A stretch of 64,000 nt of DNA from Sipunculus nudus (Eukaryota; Annelida; Sipuncula; Golfingiida; Sipunculidae): NCBI GenBank assembly GCA_026874595.1, contig CM049311.1, positions 7,229,676-7,293,675 on the forward strand, written 5' to 3'. A program made the translations under genes and the position numbers. Each line of letters starts with the position of its first letter. Positions within the stretch are counted from its first letter, which is position 1. Below the pieces are notes generated by a model that was given only the letters and a program-made list of their open reading frames with translations, ran no database searches and had not been told where the DNA came from. Shown piece by piece: positions 12,633-22,918 of the stretch.

Positions 12633-12640
12633 TATTTATA
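12633..12640 (-). promoter_or_regulatory. TATA box, unit A
   Basis: TATAAATA on the minus strand, 87 bp from the ATG as in every other unit, preceded by the conserved upstream block rich in TGACA cores. Confidence 0.75.
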
Positions 12641-13229
12641 CTCCATTACACAAACTGACAGGTTTGACACCTGAGTTTTTGTCAACGCCTTACAAGTGAC
12701 ACTAACAAAGACATCACCATTCACAAGTTTGTCATACTCAGCTCTGGGGCCTGGGTTGAGTAAAGTTTGGATTGTTTATTACTGGGATATGTTTGTTTGC
12801 AAGTAGTGTGGGCTCTTAATGAGTTTGTTTGTGAGTAGTGTATGGGCCTGATAAAGATTTTGTTTGGGTCTGATTGGCTGAGACTGACACTATGTGGTGA
12901 GTAGCTGTACTCAGCCAACTGGAACAGGTGAGCAGGTAATGAACTCACCATTGCTTACCTGAGCAGCTGGTGCCAATTAGCTGGTTTTCTTGTGCCCAGG
13001 TATGGTTGTTGTCTGACACAGGTTTGAGTTCATATGAGGTTGAAAATGTTACATTTTGCATTTTCATTTAAACACAGAGCTTAGGGAAAACTGCTTTTAA
13101 AAAAAATGCAGACTGGAGATGTTTGAATTTCTAATTTTCAGGACTAAGAAGGCTTGGGTATGATTTTGCTATCATTTTCAATTGTAGTTATAATCAAAAT
13201 ATACCAGTTCCTTATATTCTTTAGATCAT

Positions 13230-16200
13230 TTTTAGCTCAGCTGACTGGAAGTGATATGAGCTAAAGCCATCACTCTTTGTCTGTCATCTGTCCCTCCATC
13301 CATCCAGTCATTCAATTATAGGGCACAAATCAAAACTGTTGGACCTTAATTTACATGGAGGTCCATAAAAAATCTCCCTGGACACCTGAGATTAGGTCAC
13401 TGTGACCTATATTCTCAGAGTTACAGGGCCTGTTCTTGGGCCTCAGAATAATTCTAAATTTGGCACAAAGCTCCAGTTTCTGAAAAACTAATGCATTGAT
13501 GGCTATGATTTTTCTCCATGCATGTTGATCATGGAGTGATTCTTTATTTCCTGAAGACTGGTGGCACCACCTGTATTTTTTATATAATTTTTACACATTT
13601 TTCCTCTATTTTGAGACCTTCAAATGAAGCAGTAAGGCAGTTATATGGGCACAAACCATAGCAGTCAGACCTAGAAATTTCTAATTGTTTATCCAGGAAG
13701 GTCCTTAGGAAATCTCCTCAGAAACCTCTAATATGGTCATCGTGACCTATATTTTGCAAAGTACGGGCCAAAACATGATTTTGAGCACCCTGTAAGTCAC
13801 TTGGGCACCAATTGTATCCGGTTGCCCTAGAATCTTCTAACGTAACACCCAGGGAAGTCTTGTGCAAATCTCAATGGACACCTAAAATTAATTAGGTCAT
13901 GTTAACCCATATTCTGCAAGGTACATGATAAAAACATAATTTTTAGCACCAAGGCCAATGCATAATGTTGGGCACATGACTCGTATATGAATTTGAGGTA
14001 TTGATGGAGCCACCTGCACCAACTGTTTCTGTGCAAGTGTCATTGGTCATCAGTACATTAACCCATATTTTCTCTGTAATAGCAGGAGCTAGCATCCCCA
14101 AATTTTATGCTAAATTTTTCTCATATCAAATGTGGGATTAAGTGTTTTGTGGTGCCCCCTGCATTAACTTACATTTTATGGAAAAAGCTTAAAAAACCTG
14201 TGAACATTTTCTTCCTAGAAGTTTATCAGCCAGATTGTTCAATATTTCACAGAAATAGTCCCAGAGATAAGCTCTCTCAATTTTATTCAAATGGTTTGGG
14301 TTTGATGAATTTTAGCCGATTCACAGGAATTTGAACTTGGTAATTTTGCCAAGTAAGCATACTGACATAACAATCTCAGAATTGACAAGAGCTAGCATCA
14401 CCAAGTTTTGTGCAAATGTTGGTCATATATGAAATTTGCAGTTTTTGGGCCGCCACCTACATCGACCTGTTTTTTAAGGACAAAAACCTCGTAATTTTAG
14501 TAAGCCTATTTCAAACTGAGGACTGCTAATGACTTCTTCTGCAAAACTGTTGTTTCAACTTTGCAACTTTGCACAAAAATTATTCTTAAGAGGCCTTTCT
14601 TAAGGATTACCTAAATAATTGTTGGCAGAATTATTGGACTTTTAACAATGAAAGGACTACATCTTTTATTATTCTGAACTTTTTGATAAAAATAACTAAT
14701 GGATATGTCAGCTTGAAAAAAGCATCATAGCCAAAGTCTTTTAGTATGTGTAAACAGATTTACCTACAGGCAAAGATTGAGTCTGTATCTATAAATAGCT
14801 TGGCAGACTGCCAACTATTTCAGATTTGGCAACAGGCCAAAGGTCAGTCTCGATCTATTTATAGGTTTGGCAGACTGCCAACTGTGTCAGTTTATGCAAC
14901 AGGTCAAGAGTTCACTCAGTGCAGCCAGGTACAGTTCAAGAGTTCACTCAGTGCAGCCAGGTGCAGGTCAAGAGTTCACTCAGTGCAGTAGCTGGAGATA
15001 GCAATTTGTTCTGGTTCACTCGGGGCAACTGCCTCTCTCACCTAAGCCTGGTTAGCCTAGTTCGCCTGACTCAAGAGATGTTTGATGTATTGGCCTGATA
15101 TTTTGACCTGTCCATGCATCTTATTTGGCTTAATGTTTCAAAAGACTAGTGTCACCACCTACAATGACTTTTGCACAGTGTATGTTCCTGCTTGTTTCTC
15201 AAGAGGGATTTGATATATCAGCCTGGGTATATAGGGTAAATCTATATTCTGTGAGCCACTGGCCAAAATCTTGATTTCAAGCACCTAGCAGTCAGACTTT
15301 GCACAAATGTCAACTGTTGGACTTTGAACTTTGTTACATGACATCCAGGACATCCATGGATGTCCTTGACAAGTCTCCTTTGAATCCTGAAATTAGCCAC
15401 TATGACCTATATTCTGTGAGCTAAAGGGGGAAAAAATGATTTTATCACTGCATGATCAAGTCAGATTAGCACTTATCAATACAGCTGGACCTAGAACCTT
15501 AAAATTCAAAAGGTTGTGGGCAAATCTTCTTCCACACCTGAGATTAGGTCATGATGACCCATATTCTGTGAGCTATGAGTGGAAACTTAATTTTGAGCAC
15601 CCAGAAAGTCATTCAGGGCACAAATCAAAGCTGTTGGATCTGGAAATGTCTTTCTTGATATAGAGGGAACTCATTGTACAGTCTCCTTGGACATCTGAAA
15701 TAAGGTCACAGTGACCTATATTCTGCAAGAAAATTTTAAGCAGATTTTTTGCACAGTTTGTTACAGTTGCATATGAAAATTTTAAATTTGATTAAAATCT
15801 ACCAAGGTCCTCGTAAAATTTCAATCGGAAACCTGAAATAAGGTCACTGTGGCTCTATTCTGTGAGCAGTATGAAAGAACATGATTTTATTACCCTATTA
15901 GTCAGATGGGTAAAATCATATCATTTGGACTTAATGACTTCAATTTTTTATTGAGATCCAGAGAAGGCCCTGCCCTATACCTGTATCACTGTGACCTATA
16001 TCCTGTGAGCATTTAGCACCCTGTAAGTTAGTTGAACATAACTCATAGCAGTTTCACATAGAAACTGAGCATCTAGGAAGTTCCTGATAAAATCATCTTT
16101 GAAACCCAAAATAAGGTCACTGTATCCTATTTTCTTAGGCATATGGCCAATAAGCATTATTTTGTGCACTCTGAAAGTCAATCTATCCATTGTTGAAGGT

Positions 16201-16302
16201 TACTTAACAAATATTTTTCACCAGATCATATTTTATTATTAAAACATGCATCACCAATTTGTCAAATTCAGCTGAGTGTATTGTCCCAAGTGCCATTAGT
16301 TA
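13230..16302 (+). repeat. Unit A spacer: degenerate modular repeat (TTTTAGCTCAGCTGA...CAGCTGAG class)
   Basis: Opens with TTTTAGCTCAGCTGACTGG and closes near 16302 with TTCAGCTGAGTGTATTGTCC. Between these are worn modules that repeat 'gggcacaaatc..aactgttggacct', 'gtgacctatattctg.gagc' and 'actggtggc.ccacctgtattt'. The element inserted cleanly in unit D has the same ends and modules, so the spacer is probably an old copy of that family amplified together with the gene. Perfect AGGTCAnnnTGACCT palindromes lie at 13394-13408 and 15703-15717. The TA-flanked element of units B-E is absent; its empty site is near 14700. No credible ORF is present. Confidence 0.7.
14905..14988 (+). repeat. 32-bp minisatellite, three copies (also in units B-F)
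   Basis: A 32-bp unit beginning CAAGAGTTCACTCAGTGCAG starts at 14905, 14937 and 14969. Equivalent blocks are at 27262-27346 (B), 34779-34863 (C), 45118-45200 (D) and 53247-53331 (E). Unit F has degenerate copies from about 63779 and again at 63963. Confidence 0.8.
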
Positions 16303-16952
16303 GTACTTTGTACATGTACATGTCAGACATGAACAAAGGTAATCAAGAACTATATTCAACTTATAGTCCTGGAAACATGTTGTCGAGGAAGCATTATACC
16401 TCTAGTGTATATCCCATTGCGCAGGTGCGCATTAGGCCTGTAGGCCTTGTTTACGTTTAAAAAAGTTATTTAGAGTCTGCCTCAAGCTGTTATGCTTGTA
16501 GTTGTACAGATGATTTAACTTGGTAGATTTACGTTATATGCAAGTGACAACATGATGACTGTGGACATAATAGTTTAAAGGACTTTATGTTAGAATCCCA
16601 ACTTTATCAGGTCTGCCAAAACCCTTTGGTACATTTCAACTTGGCTATGGACTAGGAGAAATGATAATTAAGAAATAGAATTGGGAATACTATACATATT
16701 TTGCTCTGGAAGAACCAAGCAGTAGTGAATGGTGCATTCACTTATAGGATCAAAAAACATTTTCTGATAAAGCTTGTTGTTTCCAGACCACATACTGACA
16801 GACTATCCTGAAATTTGATTTAACTATTGATACACAACAAATTTTAAAACATACAAAAACCAAAAGACTAGGCATTCACATGTTTTATATGGTTTATTTA
16901 CATAACATACAAAATAAATAGCAGGCATCATTATAGTACATGATGTGATCAG

Positions 16953-16958
16953 TTTATT
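16953..16958 (-). terminator. Poly(A) signal, gene B
   Basis: AATAAA on the minus strand about 298 bp past the stop of gene B, with a second one at 16893-16898. It lies in the conserved 3' block. Confidence 0.55.
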
Positions 16959-17255
16959 TAACAGTGCATAATAAATATCCATCATATATACAATAGAGGT
17001 GTGAGAGTGTTTATGAATACTACATACAATGAAGTCTCTTTGTGAATTGAAATACTATGTCAATATGAAAAAGGGATGAGTATAGTTTCATGCATGAAAT
17101 GACTTGTGTGGTTTTGCTTGGTACAAAGTAGTAAAGAAGACTTGTTTACTCATGGCATTAGTGCATCTTGTAACAAGTGTTATAAATTGTCCATATACTG
17201 ATATCTTATGGCACTCTGGAATATGGTTTATACATCACACGTCTCTATAATCTGA

Positions 17256-18518
17256 TCAGTATATTCTGGCTCTCTTGCTGGGCTGCAAGTTCTGTTGGAT
17301 GAGGGAGGAGATCTGATGTAAAATGACACCAGGAGCTGCCCCGCTGTTACTCGCTGTCAAGTTGTGACACAGACTGACCAGTTGCTCCTCCAGCTTCCTC
17401 TTCTGTCTCTTGGGGCCAGTGTTGAAGCTGCGGTTACGTCTGTTGTTGAACCACGAGTTGACCTGGTTGTTGGTGATGCCTCCTCGCTGTGCCATGTCTT
17501 CCTTCTCCTCCTGACTGGGGTAGGGGTTGGCTATGTTCTTGATGTACCAGCTGTCCATGATGTGTACGGCCTCCTTGCTCAGGAACTTAGGCTTGCAGCG
17601 TGACCTGGTCTTGTTAGTTGCTATTTTGGCTCTGCTGTTAACAGTCTGTAAGTTTGGTACTGACATCTCTGGCTGTCTGCTTGGTGCTGGTTTCTCAATC
17701 TCTGGCTCAGTTTCTATGGCTTGTCTTCCAACCACTGGCTGTATGGGTCTGGTTGGTTTCTCTGGAGTTTGGTTGATGATAGCAGTCGGTGATAATGGTA
17801 GCAGGATGTCCTCCTCACTGAAGGATAAAGGTGACAGTGGCAGCAGATCTTCCTTGCTGATGCCAGACAGTGACAGTGCTGTAGCGATAGTGTTTTCCCG
17901 GCTTCTGCTGACACAGTCAGGGCTGCTTGAACTGTTAACATCATTTGTTGTATTGGAACCTGCAGAGCATGTTGATTCTGAGACACTGCTGCCCTCTACT
18001 GACAGGGATGATGCAGAATGTATCCCAGAATCCCTGCTGGATGAAGGTGTGCTGCTGGGACTCTGTTTGCTGCAGGAAAGATCTTGAGTGAACCTTGACC
18101 CCTGACCCCTGGTGAGCTGTGAGGGCCACTTGGGTGTAGAGTGTATGGGTGTGTGGTACATCATCTGGGGACTGCTGGGTACACTGGCTCCTAGGTACAG
18201 GTACTGCTGGCTGGGGTAGCTCCACTTGGGGTACATGTAGCTGCCGACTGCAGGTGAGTAGCCTGATGCTGGATGAAGCCCTGGCTGTGCAGGTGTGGTG
18301 CTGTATCTGTACATGTCCATGTGGTGCAGTCCTGTGGTGACACCTCCATACTGTGGTGAATGGTATCCTGGGTACCCATAGTGAGGATAGTGCTGGGTAC
18401 CAGGGACCGGTGCTGCCCTCTGTGGATAACTTAGGTACTGGTGTCCCACAGATAACCCCTGTGAACTGGTCTGTGATGTTTGTCCCACAACTTGAGATGT
18501 GGCCTGAAGTAAATCCAT
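17256..18518 (-). CDS. Divergent TALE homeobox transcription factor, copy B (420 aa, intronless)
   Basis: A single open exon runs from ATG (18516-18518) to stop. Residues 1-140 are rich in Tyr, Pro, Ser and Gln, with a HYPHYGYPGYHSPQYGG stretch. Residues 140-300 are Ser- and acid-rich and low in complexity, typical of an activation domain. The homeodomain spans about 304-363. It is TALE type, shown by the extra residues and NPYP loop between helices 1 and 2, and its recognition helix is NSWFNNRRNR with the DNA-contacting Asn51, Arg53 and Arg55. A basic KRQKRK stretch just after it and PSKRAR near the C-terminus could be nuclear signals. It should be a nuclear DNA-binding regulator. It resembles the spiralian TALE (SPILE) class more than PBX, MEIS, TGIF or IRX. 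The short, intronless, TATA-driven, multi-copy design suggests a rapidly expressed early embryonic gene; this is inference. Confidence 0.85.
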   Translation of the reverse strand: MDLLQATSQVVGQTSQTSSQGLSVGHQYLSYPQRAAPVPGTQHYPHYGYPGYHSPQYGGVTTGLHHMDMYRYSTTPAQPGLHPASGYSPAVGSYMYPKWSYPSQQYLYLGASVPSSPQMMYHTPIHSTPKWPSQLTRGQGSRFTQDLSCSKQSPSSTPSSSRDSGIHSASSLSVEGSSVSESTCSAGSNTTNDVNSSSSPDCVSRSRENTIATALSLSGISKEDLLPLSPLSFSEEDILLPLSPTAIINQTPEKPTRPIQPVVGRQAIETEPEIEKPAPSRQPEMSVPNLQTVNSRAKIATNKTRSRCKPKFLSKEAVHIMDSWYIKNIANPYPSQEEKEDMAQRGGITNNQVNSWFNNRRNRSFNTGPKRQKRKLEEQLVSLCHNLTASNSGAAPGVILHQISSLIQQNLQPSKRARIY

Positions 18519-18604
18519 GATGAAGTGATGATTACTAACAACAAGAGCAGTGTTACTTGATGGTTACTCAGTCACTGTGTGATGTACTCACAACATGAGC
18601 TCAG

Positions 18605-18612
18605 TATTTATA
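18605..18612 (-). promoter_or_regulatory. TATA box and TGACA-rich upstream block, gene B
   Basis: TATAAATA lies 87 bp upstream of the ATG. Just upstream are five TGACA/TGTCA cores within about 80 bp (18628, 18637, 18652, 18669 and 18702), the core bound by MEIS and TGIF type TALE proteins. One of them overlaps TGACACCT, a T-box-like half-site. Upstream homology between units continues for about 600 bp. Confidence 0.75.
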
Positions 18613-19872
18613 CTCCATTACACAAACTGACAGGTTTGACACCTGAGTTTTTGTCAACGCCTTACAAGTGACACTAACAAAGACATCACCATTCACAAGT
18701 TTGTCATACTCAGCTCTGGGGCCTGGGTTGAGTAAAGTTTGTGATTGTTTATTACTGGGATACGTTTGTTTGCAGGTAGTGTGGGCTCTTAATGAGTTTG
18801 TTTGTGAGTAATGACGTGGCCTGATAAAGAGTTTGTTTGGGTCTGATTGGCTGAGACTGACATTATGTGGTGAGTAGCTGTACTCAGCCAACTGGAACAG
18901 GAGAGCAGATAATGAACTCACCAATGCTTGCCTGAGCAGCTGGTGCCAATTAGCTGGTTTTCTTGTGCCCAAGTATGGTTATTGTCTGACACTGGTTTGA
19001 GTTCATATGAGGGTGAAAATGTTACATTTTGCATTTTCATTTAAACACAGAGCTTAAGGGAAAACTGCTTTAAAAAAAATGCAGAACTGGAGATGTTTGA
19101 ATTTCTAATTTTCAGGACTGAGAAGGCTTTGGTATGATTTTGCTATCATTTTCAATCGTAGTTATAATCAAAATATACCAGTTCCTTATATTCTTTAGAT
19201 CATTTTTAGCTCAGCTGACTGGAAGTGATATGAGCTAAAGCCCTCACTCTTTGTCTGTCATCTGTCTCTCCATCCATCCAGTCATTCAATTATAGGGCAC
19301 AAATCAAAACCGTTGGACCTTAATTTACATGAAGGGCCATAAAAAATCTCCCTGGACACCTGAGATTAGGTCACCTTGACCTATATTCTCAGAGTTACGG
19401 GGCCTGTTATTGGGCCTCGGAATAATTCTAAATTTGGCACAAAGCTTCAGTTTCTGAATAACTAATGCATTGATGGCTATGATTTTTTTCCATGCATGTT
19501 GATCATGGAGTGATTCTTTAGTTCCTGAAGACTGATGGTGCCACCTGTATTTTTTATATAATTTTTACACATTTTCCCTCTATTTTGAGACCTTCAAATG
19601 AAGCAGTAAGGCAGTTTTATGGGCACAAACCATAGCGGTCAGACCTAGAAATTTCTAATTGTTTATCCAGGAAGGTCCTTAGGAAATCTCCTCAGAAACC
19701 TCTAATATGGTCATGGTGACCTATATTTTGCAAAGTACGGGCCAAAAACATGATTTGAGCACACTGTAAGTCACTTGGGCACCAATTGTATCCGGTTGCC
19801 CTAGGATCTTCTAATGTAATACCCAGGGAAGTCTTGTGCAAATCTCAATGGACACCTAAAATTAATTAGGTC

Positions 19873-20151
19873 ATGTTAACCCATATTCTGCAAGGTACAT
19901 GATAAAAACATAATTTTTAGCACCAAGGCCAATGCATAATGTTGGGCACATGACTCGTATATGAATTTTAGGTATTGATGGAGCCACCTGCATCAACTGT
20001 TTCTGTACAAGTGTCGGTCATCAGTACAATTACCCATAATTTCTCAGTAATAGCAGGAGCTAGCATCCCCTAATTTTATGCTAAATTTTTCACATGTCAA
20101 ATGTTGTGGGATTAAGTGTTTTGTGGTGCCCCCTGCATTAACTTACATTTA
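19873..20151 (+). repeat. 279-bp flanking duplication, left copy
   Basis: Matches 24541-24819 with two substitutions and no indel. The other units have this stretch only once. The right edge abuts the end of the retroelement. Confidence 0.9.
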
Positions 20152-20335
20152 TGACACACACACCACTCACACTAACACAATGAAATTGGGTACGCCGTGA
20201 TATATGGATGAAATGGGCCCAAAGGGCCATGATATTTATTGGTTCCAAAAATTTGGAACTTGATAACACCAAAGAATATTTTTAATTTATGAAGTAGTAA
20301 ATGATTTTCCTAGGTATGGTGGAGTCAAAACCGCC
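20146..20335 (-). repeat. Split direct repeat of the retroelement, outer copy (B2-like)
   Basis: 190 bp, identical to 20822-21011 except for two substitutions. It includes GACACACACACCACTCACAC and a GGGCCCAAAGGGCC block. The first five bases (CATTT) could equally belong to the host. Confidence 0.9.
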
Positions 20336-20821
20336 TATTAATACAACTGAGTCCATTTGGACAACTGAGTCAACACATGATACAACTATTACATGTAAAG
20401 ATAAGTCCATTGAGTGAGCCTCACATAAGGCACAAAGTTCTTTTTATAAACATATATGATTATGCATCTATAATGAATGTAGCTATACTAAAGTAAGAAA
20501 AAATTATTTGCACAAATAAAGCTTTGAAACCACAAGGTGGATGAAGGGGTGGATGGCGGGTTTCAAATGGCGAAGCAGGCAGCACTGAGAGGTCAGATTT
20601 TGTAAACACGGCTTTATATATTGACCCGGGTTCGGCCCGGGCTGCATGGATTCCTGATCGCTGATTGGTTGCAGGCCAAATAGTGAAAACTCGTCAGGAT
20701 GAGATATCGCGAGATTGGCCTGGATAGATAGTGAGGCCACGTGGGTTCTGTTATGGTAAACATACTTGAAAACGCGGTGCGTGCAAAATAAAACTCCTTT
20801 CACCCGGAGGACGAAAGTAGG

Positions 20822-21011
20822 CATTTATGACACACACACCACTCACACTAACACAATGAAATTGGGTATGCCGTGATATATGGATGAAATGGGCCCAAAG
20901 GGCCATGATATTTATTGGTTCCAAAAATTTGGAACTTGATAACACCAAAGAATATTTTTAATTTATGAAGTAGTAAATGATTTTCCTAGGTATGGTGGGG
21001 TCAAAACCGCC
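20822..21011 (-). repeat. Split direct repeat of the retroelement, inner copy (B1-like)
   Basis: Second copy of the 190-bp repeat, in direct orientation, 486 bp from the outer copy. Confidence 0.9.
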
Positions 21012-21169
21012 ACAGGGAACGCAGTGACCCCCCACCGTACCCCCAAGGTTGATTGCTGCCTGCTTCAACAATAAATTTAAATAAACTGAAAGTACGGAAA
21101 TTGTATTGGAGTTATGACCCAACCCCAGCTTGCTGCACTACCAATAGATACGCTTAATAGAGTTGGTTG

Positions 21170-21965
21170 GAACCGAGCTCACCTGAGACATCGGAAACCC
21201 ACCATTACAATCTGACACACCTGAAATATTCATAACATAAATACTGGGATAAGATACCGCATGGAAATTCAATTGCCTTGAGAGATTACATGTAACCTAT
21301 TATATTAACCCAGCTCACTAGAGACATGGGAATCCCCCTATAAAATCTAAAGCATATCTAAAAACCTTAACCACATACAGTAGAAAAATACTAAGTGGAG
21401 ACCAAGCTCACTTGAGACACTGGAAACCATTAGCAGACACAATTATATACAATGACATGTATGACTACAGTAGAGTACACGACTAGGTACCGTGTGCCCA
21501 TTTATTCGACCCAGCTCACTTGAGACATGGGAAACCTACTGTTGAATCTAAAGCACATTAACTGACATAACCTGTCTACCAGCTAAAAGAACAATGTGGT
21601 GACCAAGCTCACTTGAGACATTGGAAACCATTAGCTTACACAAATATATACAATGAGATATATAGGACTAAAGTAAGTTAGATAACTAGGTACTGGTAAC
21701 CTATTTTATTCAACCCAGCTCACTTGAGACATGGGAAAACTGACAACTAAATAGCTAACATCACTATAAATGAAAAATCGATGTTTAGGCAATGGTAAAT
21801 CAATCTAATTCAGCCAAGCTCACATGAGACATTTGCTGTGACCTAAGATTAAGATAGCAATTCTAAGGAAACCTAAAGCCCAAGTGAGGCCCTTGCGTCC
21901 TCTTGTTAATAATTAATCTATACTACCTTGCTCATCACTGCTGGGCTCACATGAGACACCAGCAT
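21170..21965. repeat. Eight spaced CTCACnTGAGAC palindromic motifs in the retroelement 3' region
   Basis: The core (C)AGCTCACTTGAGACATGGGA and variants recurs near 21175, 21307, 21405, 21510, 21605, 21716, 21815 and 21948, about every 90-130 bp. Each core is a near palindrome (CTCA-nn-TGAG). The intervening sequence is partly repeated as well. No ORF is present, so this is untranslated sequence between the recombinase ORF and the split repeats. Confidence 0.75.
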
Positions 21966-22005
21966 GATGTAGGGCTCAGGGTTTGACTAGTAGTTAATGG
22001 GCTGG

Positions 22006-22918
22006 TCAATGAGCAAGATGGAGCCTTATGTACTTCTGAAAGGCGTTAGACTTCCAGCGTCCCATAATACGAATTTGAGTATCAGTTTTGCCATGTGCAG
22101 CAGCATCTGTAGCTGCACCGATCCTAAAACTGTGGCCCTTAAACTTCTTGGTATCAAGTTGACAGAATAGTAGATCTCGTGCCAACTGCTCGTTAAATTG
22201 GGGTCTTGTTATGGGTGTGCCAGAGGGGGAGGCAAACAGTGGCCCGGGTGTATTGCCACGGGCTGAGCAAAATTTTGACAGGAATGACACAGGGCATGGG
22301 GCACCCTGTTTTGACTGGATGTAAACCAACTGGCACTGACCCAAAGGCATGTTTTTTGAATGGCGCAGGGTTATGCTGGCCTGGTATGGGCTATCGGAAA
22401 TTGACACGTCGTTTATTTGTACGACTTGTAAGGCATTGCAAAGTTTTGTTGGGATTAGCTCACCCAGTCTGAACCAACCATAAAAACTGGTGAGGTAGAT
22501 AGCTGAAAACATCAGTTTCTGGTAGTTTGATTGTAAGGTATGCTGCAGAGCTGACACCAAGCGGTGAAGTATATTGGGGGTGATGGGATATCTAAGATCA
22601 ACTGAGGGGGTGAGGCGTTTTGCACCTGCAATTAGCCGTTTGATAGCTTCGGTTGAGGTGGGGTCTGGCTTATTGGCCAGCTTATGCGGGAATGCGATGG
22701 CGGAGCAAAGGGTAGCTAGAGTGCCACCTGAACAGCCGCCCCGGAAACGCTCTGACAGAAAGAGAAAAAACTACCCATGGAGAGACAGGGATCTTTGCCC
22801 AATTTGGTTCGTCATGTTGAAGACAAAATTGTTTTAGCGCCTGCCATACCCGGGCATAAGCCTTCGTGGTTGAGGTGGAAATGCTGTTCGCTATTAGGAG
22901 CTTCCCGAGCTGGATCAA
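22006..22918 (-). pseudogene. Tyrosine recombinase of the retroelement, frameshifted
   Basis: The C-terminal part (22006-22560 and upstream in the same frame) is the catalytic domain. It has Arg in the FYGWFRLGEL motif, a HSFRIGAATDAA motif (the conserved HxxR) and Tyr in KYIRLHLAH near the end, the nucleophile. The N-terminal core-binding part (STSTTKAYARVWQALKQF) is in another frame from 22918 down to about 22770. The two frames meet at a T6 run on the coding strand (about 22766-22771), where one base appears to be missing. A homopolymer sequencing error is a fair alternative. Its job would be to insert a circular cDNA into the target without long target duplications. Confidence 0.8.

Noticed and set aside
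14905-14988. CRISPR-like array
   Set aside because: The three copies are directly adjacent with no unique spacers, in an animal genome; this is a minisatellite.
15436-15663. 75-codon frame repeated in several spacers (15.4, 27.8, 45.6 and 53.8 kb)
   Set aside because: It falls on repeat modules, carries no domain, and its ends shift between units with small indels; no evidence of coding selection.
17527-18087. Long open frame (186 codons) on the strand opposite the homeobox gene, repeated in the other copies
   Set aside because: It is the mirror of a Ser/Thr/Leu-rich coding region with biased codons, has no promoter or homology, and changes as the sense gene changes. It is treated as a shadow frame.
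22006-22918. Phage or plasmid integrase (bacterial contamination)
   Set aside because: It lies directly downstream of an RT-RNase H frame and next to split direct repeats, and is embedded in eukaryotic tandem repeats, so it is a YR retroelement.
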